A stretch of 64,000 nucleotides of DNA from Acidimicrobiaceae bacterium (GTDB lineage Bacteria > Actinomycetota > Acidimicrobiia > Acidimicrobiales > RAAP-2), in NCBI GenBank assembly GCA_003158855.1, contig PMLJ01000009.1:1-64000 (forward strand), read 5' to 3'. A model generated the notes under the pieces. The model searched no databases. It was not told the origin of the DNA and saw only the letters and a program-made list of their open reading frames with translations. Position 1 is the first letter of the stretch; each line of letters starts with the position of its first letter. Of this stretch, positions 60,301-64,000 are shown in pieces. A program made the translations under genes and the position numbers.

Positions 60301-62144
60301 CACGTCACGTCCGATCCGATAGTCGCGCCCGCGCCCTTCAGGGGCTTCACCATCGTGCCGTTGGACGGGATGCCGAAGTGGTGCAGGGCGTACGACATCA
60401 CCTGTTGAAACACTGGCGCCGCAACCGCGCCGCCGAAGATCGTGGTCTGGGGTCGTTCCACCACAACGATCATGGACAAGACCGGATTGTTTGCCGGAGC
60501 GAAGCCGACGAAACTGGCGTTGTAGTCGCCTATCAGAAGGGAGTCCCGACCCGGATAGGGCATCGTGGCGGTGCCGGTCTTTCCGGCCACGCTGTAACCC
60601 GGGATGATCGCGTTCGTACCCGTTCCCGCGAGCACGACCTGCTGAAGCATCTTGTTCATCGTCGCCGCCACCGTTGGCGAGAGCGCCTGGCGCTTGACGC
60701 TGGGCGGTGCGGACTTGGTGGAACCATTTGCGTAGACATAACCACGAACCAATCTTGGTTCAACGAACGCCCCCCCATTGGCGATTGTGTTGTACGCGTC
60801 GAGAACCTGCAACGGTGGGACGGCGTCCACCTGGCCAATAGGCAGCGCCACCTGGTCACTCGCGTACCAGTTGGCGGCGCTCACCAGGAGTCCAGATGTC
60901 TCGCCCGGGAAGTTGACCGAAGTCATTTGACCGAACCCCAGTCGTTCGACTTGCGCCAGAAGCCCGGCCTCACCCACCAGTTTGCCGATTTCGTACGTAC
61001 CGATGTTGGATGACTGCGCCAGTACCTCGGTCGCGGTGAGGTGCTCGAGCCCGTGATTCTCGGCGTCGTGGAAGTAGCGCCCGCCAACATTCACCGAATT
61101 GGGAACGGTGAATACCTTGCTCGGGGTGATGAGACCCGCCTGGAGCGCCGCGGAGAAGGTCACGACCTTGAAAACTGATCCTGGTTCGTAGGCCTGGCTG
61201 AACGCGAGATTGTTGATTGTCTGGTCGATGCCCGGCACTCCGACCGCGGTGCCCCACGACGCAACGGGACCGAGCACTCCCGCCGCGGTCTTGGTGTTTA
61301 CGAGCGAGGCGTCAGCGAGAATCTCACCGGTCTTCACGTCCATCACGACCGCGACGCCGGTGAGCCCGCCCACCGCTTTCAGCTGGGTGGCGAGCGCTCG
61401 TTCGGTGACGAACTGCAGCGAAGAGTCGATCGTCAACTCGAGGCCGACGCCCGGTGTGGCCTTGCGAATGATGGTGCTGTGCGAACTCGGAAGATTCACG
61501 CCTGACGCGGAGACGAATTCCCGGGTAACGCCGGTCTGACCGGCCAGCTGCTTCTGGTACTCGTATTCCAGCCCCGAGTTGCCGGCACCCGCGGAGTTTG
61601 TGCCTCCGAGCAGCGACTCGGCGAGCGTGCCATTGGGATAGTTGCGCACCGACGAGTTCTGGACAACGATGCCCGGGAAGGCCGCACTCGCGAGCTTGCG
61701 CCCGTCGTTGAGGTCGAGCTTGTTGTTGACGATCACGTAACCGTCCTTCTTCTTCGAGAGAAGCGCCGTGAGATGGTTGACGGGAACCTGCACGAGTGGG
61801 GACATCGCCTCAGCCTCACGTACGGGGTTGGAGATTTGGATGTCGTCCGCGATCACCAACGAGGTTGGTCGCGATATCGCCAGAATCTGGCCGCGGCGGT
61901 CGTAGATCCCTGCTCGCAACGCGGTGGTGGTCAGGTCCTCTCGCACCTGGGCCACCGAGAGTCGTTCGTAGTGGGCGTGCTCGAAGATCTGGACCTGGAA
62001 GAGTCGCAGCGCCAACAGGAGGAACCCGAGAATGAAGCTCGCGCGAACTATCTTCAGTCGCCGGGCGGATTTCGACCCGTTGCGGCGTACGGGTCTGCTC
62101 TGCGCGCGGGTTCGATTATGGGTCGACGTGCTGTGCGAGCTCAC
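60300..62144 (-). CDS. ftsI: Septal peptidoglycan transpeptidase FtsI (PBP3)
   Basis: 614 residues. Basic Ser-rich N-terminus, one membrane helix (about 31-50), PBP dimerisation domain (GIYDRRGQILAIS), then the transpeptidase domain with SxxK in YEPGSVFKVV, SxN in AQSSNIG and KTGT in VAGKTGTATM. No C-terminal PASTA domain is seen. GTG 62144 overlaps the ftsL stop as GTGA. Confidence 0.96.
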   Translation of the reverse strand: MSSHSTSTHNRTRAQSRPVRRNGSKSARRLKIVRASFILGFLLLALRLFQVQIFEHAHYERLSVAQVREDLTTTALRAGIYDRRGQILAISRPTSLVIADDIQISNPVREAEAMSPLVQVPVNHLTALLSKKKDGYVIVNNKLDLNDGRKLASAAFPGIVVQNSSVRNYPNGTLAESLLGGTNSAGAGNSGLEYEYQKQLAGQTGVTREFVSASGVNLPSSHSTIIRKATPGVGLELTIDSSLQFVTERALATQLKAVGGLTGVAVVMDVKTGEILADASLVNTKTAAGVLGPVASWGTAVGVPGIDQTINNLAFSQAYEPGSVFKVVTFSAALQAGLITPSKVFTVPNSVNVGGRYFHDAENHGLEHLTATEVLAQSSNIGTYEIGKLVGEAGLLAQVERLGFGQMTSVNFPGETSGLLVSAANWYASDQVALPIGQVDAVPPLQVLDAYNTIANGGAFVEPRLVRGYVYANGSTKSAPPSVKRQALSPTVAATMNKMLQQVVLAGTGTNAIIPGYSVAGKTGTATMPYPGRDSLLIGDYNASFVGFAPANNPVLSMIVVVERPQTTIFGGAVAAPVFQQVMSYALHHFGIPSNGTMVKPLKGAGATIGSDVT

Positions 62145-62596
62145 CGAATCGTCCTTGATGTGACCGGTGCGTAACCCGAGAACTTCGGTAGCGGCAGGAT
62201 CGCATCAAGCGACGTAGACGGAACTTGCGTCACTGACACGGGATCAACCAAATGGAGAGCTCCGGCCTGCGAGGCGATTTGGCTGGGCGCCGACAAGTTG
62301 GTCAAGGTTCCAACTTGGACGGCGTAGGTTGATTGGTCCTGCAGCAGCTGACTCTGCAACTGGTGGATCTCGATTTGACGGTTGGCAACGAGAATGCTGC
62401 CCGCGATCGAAAGCACCAAGGCGAAGACAATGATGGTGGCTGATTTACGCGCCGACGAGGCACCTCGCCAGAGTGAGGTGACGGCCGCTCTTCTCGGGGC
62501 GCTCTGTTGATGTGATGGGCGCCGGGTCGCCGGTCGAGCGACCGGGCGAACCGGACGACGGGTGTCGACCCTACGCGGAAAGCTGATGACGCTCAT
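62141..62596 (-). CDS. ftsL: FtsL-like cell division protein
   Basis: 151 residues. Basic Arg/Pro-rich cytoplasmic part of about 50 residues, one membrane helix (about 52-72), and a short coiled coil (RQIEIHQLQSQLLQDQSTYA) followed by an extended external tail. FtsL is poorly conserved; the call rests on topology and the position between rsmH and ftsI. ATGA overlap with rsmH and GTGA with ftsI. Confidence 0.85.
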   Translation of the reverse strand: MSVISFPRRVDTRRPVRPVARPATRRPSHQQSAPRRAAVTSLWRGASSARKSATIIVFALVLSIAGSILVANRQIEIHQLQSQLLQDQSTYAVQVGTLTNLSAPSQIASQAGALHLVDPVSVTQVPSTSLDAILPLPKFSGYAPVTSRTIR

Positions 62597-63534
62597 GAGA
62601 TGACCTTGCGAGCGATACGCAGACGGGCCGAGCGAGCCCGTGGATTACGCTCTATCTCACCCGCGCTCGCCAACCGGGCGCTGGCCTTGAAGACGGTGAC
62701 GCGCGGTACCGCGCCGCAGACGCACCCGAGCTCGACTGGACACTTGCAGCCGCCGGTGGCCGCCTCGTGGAGAACGGACTTTACGACTCGATCCTCGCCC
62801 GAGTGATAGGAGATCACGGCCAGGATCCCACCGGGGGCGAGCACGTCAAGTGCCGCGTCCAGACCTTCATTGAGCTGCTCTTCCTCGCCGTTCACCGCGA
62901 TGCGAAGTGCTTGGAAGACCCGGGTGGCGACGTGGCCACGGCGTCGGGCCGCCATGGGCACCGCGCGCTCGACGGCCTCAGTGAGCTCGTTGGTCGTCTG
63001 GGGTTGGCGCTCCAGCACGGATTTCGCAATGGACCCGGCGAATCGGTTCTCGCCGTTGGCGCGCAGCAGACGGGCGAACTCATGCTGGTCGATGTGACTC
63101 AGGAACTGCGCGGCGGTCTCACCCTTGGTCGGATCCATGCGCATGTCGAGCGGAGCGTCCGAGCGGAATGAGAATCCGCGACTGGATTCGTCGAGCTGGT
63201 GCGACGAGACGCCGAGGTCCATGAGAACGCCAACAACGTCCTCTCCATGGAGAAAATCGGTGTTGTTTCGAACGACGGCCGCAAGCTCAGCGAACGTGGC
63301 GTCGACGATCAGCACTCGTGAAGCGAACGGGGCGAGACGCTCGCCCGCCGCGGCACGGGCATCTGGATCACGGTCAATACCGAGCACACGAAGCCGCGGA
63401 GCGCTCGAAAGGATCGCCGCCGCGTGGCCTCCCCCGCCCAACGTGGCGTCGACGATCACCCCAGCCGGCTGGCTGGTAAACAACTCGACGATTTCTCGTT
63501 CGAGCACTGGTTGGTGGTAGTTGTCCTGGGCCAT
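62593..63534 (-). CDS. rsmH: 16S rRNA m4C1402 methyltransferase
   Basis: 313 residues. Begins MAQDNYHQPVLEREIVELF; the SAM site is VDATLGGGGHAAAIL and GIDRDPDA. GVLMDLGVSSHQLD and RGFSFRSDAPLDMRMDP follow, and the C-terminal VISYHSGEDRVVK is family typical. The ATG 63534 has AAAGG upstream; a longer frame runs upstream through a non-coding hairpin region. Confidence 0.97.
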   Translation of the reverse strand: MAQDNYHQPVLEREIVELFTSQPAGVIVDATLGGGGHAAAILSSAPRLRVLGIDRDPDARAAAGERLAPFASRVLIVDATFAELAAVVRNNTDFLHGEDVVGVLMDLGVSSHQLDESSRGFSFRSDAPLDMRMDPTKGETAAQFLSHIDQHEFARLLRANGENRFAGSIAKSVLERQPQTTNELTEAVERAVPMAARRRGHVATRVFQALRIAVNGEEEQLNEGLDAALDVLAPGGILAVISYHSGEDRVVKSVLHEAATGGCKCPVELGCVCGAVPRVTVFKASARLASAGEIERNPRARSARLRIARKVIS

Positions 63535-63545
63535 CTGCAGCCTTT

Positions 63546-63602
63546 CAATCGTGAAGACGGAAGAGACGGCGGAGGAGGAATCCCAATCCGTCTTCACGAT
63601 TG
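63546..63602. repeat. 16-bp perfect inverted repeat between mraZ and rsmH
   Basis: CAATCGTGAAGACGGA (63546-63561) and TCCGTCTTCACGATTG (63587-63602) are exact reverse complements with a 25-nt loop. In the mRNA this would be a long stable hairpin ending 11 nt before the rsmH start and touching its ribosome binding site. The loop contains a CCUCCUCC run. No U tract follows, so it is not a standard terminator. Confidence 0.85.
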
Positions 63603-63650
63603 CCAGGCTGCGCATGGTCCGCGGCCGGTACTGCTGATGAACTCCCGTCA

Positions 63651-64000
63651 CTAGTTACTGCCTTGTTTGAATATCTCCTCGGCGGAGTTGACCTGCTCGG
63701 CGTAGATCGCCGGATTCCACAGCTCAATGTGGTCGAGCATTCCGACGACCAAGACATCGCCGACGAGCTGCCCGTAATCGCGAATGACCGCGGAGAGAGC
63801 GAAACGGCCTTGCTTGTCGAATTCGACGTCCGACGAGTTAGCGGCCCAGTAGCGGGCTTGCCTTCGCCCTCGAGCACCGCCGCTGCGGCTTTCAGCTAGG
63901 TACTCGTCGGACTTGCGCGCGAACTCACCGGGAGTCCATAGCGCGACGCAGCCCTCGGTGTTGGGGCTCATGTGACCACCCCGTTCGAACTCGGGTCGGA
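63651..64000 (-). CDS. mraZ: MraZ, division cluster transcription regulator (N-terminus beyond window)
   Basis: DNA-binding regulator that represses its own division cluster. Reading the minus strand to the edge gives an open frame of about 116 codons: RPEFERGGHMSPNTEGCVAL and onward, with the second SpoVT/AbrB-like half containing the D-x3-R motif in EFDKQGRFALSAVIRDYGQL and MLDHIELWNPAIY. Because MSPNTEG aligns to the middle of MraZ, the ATG at 63971 is internal and the gene continues past 64,000. MraZ binding boxes would be outside the window. Confidence 0.92.
   Translation of the reverse strand, partial: RPEFERGGHMSPNTEGCVALWTPGEFARKSDEYLAESRSGGARGRRQARYWAANSSDVEFDKQGRFALSAVIRDYGQLVGDVLVVGMLDHIELWNPAIYAEQVNSAEEIFKQGSN

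Overview
The window is 64 kb of GC-rich chromosome from an actinobacterium. The gene set fits the class Acidimicrobiia or a close relative best, but this is an inference. The supporting markers are a DivIVA/Wag31-SepF-YggT division block next to ftsZ with no ftsA, a bacterial proteasome activator (Bpa), menaquinone genes, an aroC-K-B-Q-efp-nusB block, a PyrR-controlled pyr operon, and heavy use of GTG starts. At least a dozen genes have a TANNNT box 6 to 8 nt before the start codon and no Shine-Dalgarno sequence, which suggests leaderless transcripts. I see no rRNA, tRNA, CRISPR array, transposase, integrase or phage gene. The coding density is very high.

Layout. 1-4,705 (minus): pyrR-pyrB-pyrC-carA-carB, with carB running off the left edge. 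A PyrR-type hairpin overlaps the pyrR ribosome binding site. 4,796-11,841: a respiratory block holding cytochrome c oxidase subunits III, I and II, a secreted CuA-like cupredoxin, a small membrane protein, a CtaG-like assembly protein, and a protein fusing a multi-pass membrane domain to a SCO1 copper chaperone. 11,859-16,069 (minus): nusB, efp, aroQ, aroB, aroK, aroC. The respiratory block separates nusB from pyrR, which are usually neighbours in actinobacteria. 16,098-19,827: an NfuA-like protein, small unknown genes, a lipoprotein and tyrS. 19,854-27,923: menaquinone genes menD, menH, menA, menB and menE, mixed with ccdA, a sulfatase and an SRPBCC protein. 27,920-35,991: a sugar or polyol locus with an SDR, an ABC transporter, a LacI regulator, a PfkB kinase and a Gfo/Idh/MocA dehydrogenase. 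It also contains a decayed ABC ATPase gene and 12-bp palindromes that look like the LacI operator. 36,096-40,601: a frameshifted TIGR03086-like gene, a GNAT, a YyaL-type protein and two unknowns. 40,643-46,297: dnaE, bpa, an Rrf2 regulator and a group 2-like sigma factor. 46,294-64,000 (minus): the division and cell wall cluster, from mraZ (cut by the right edge) through rsmH, ftsL, ftsI, murE, mraY, ftsW, murG, murC, murB, ftsQ, ftsZ, yggS, sepF, yggT and divIVA to a DksA/TraR protein, lspA and rluD.

Most genes within a unit are translationally coupled through GTGA, ATGA or TGATG overlaps. Four of eight convergent gene pairs share a palindromic CTAG or TTAA as both stop codons, leaving no room for a terminator. 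The most unusual points are: a subunit I that keeps the D-channel residues but has Phe in place of the K-channel Lys; the neighbouring cupredoxin with Cys-x3-Cys but no CuA His; the membrane-SCO fusion; a division cluster without murD or murF; a histone H1-like tail on the DksA/TraR protein; and a perfect 16-bp inverted repeat between mraZ and rsmH.
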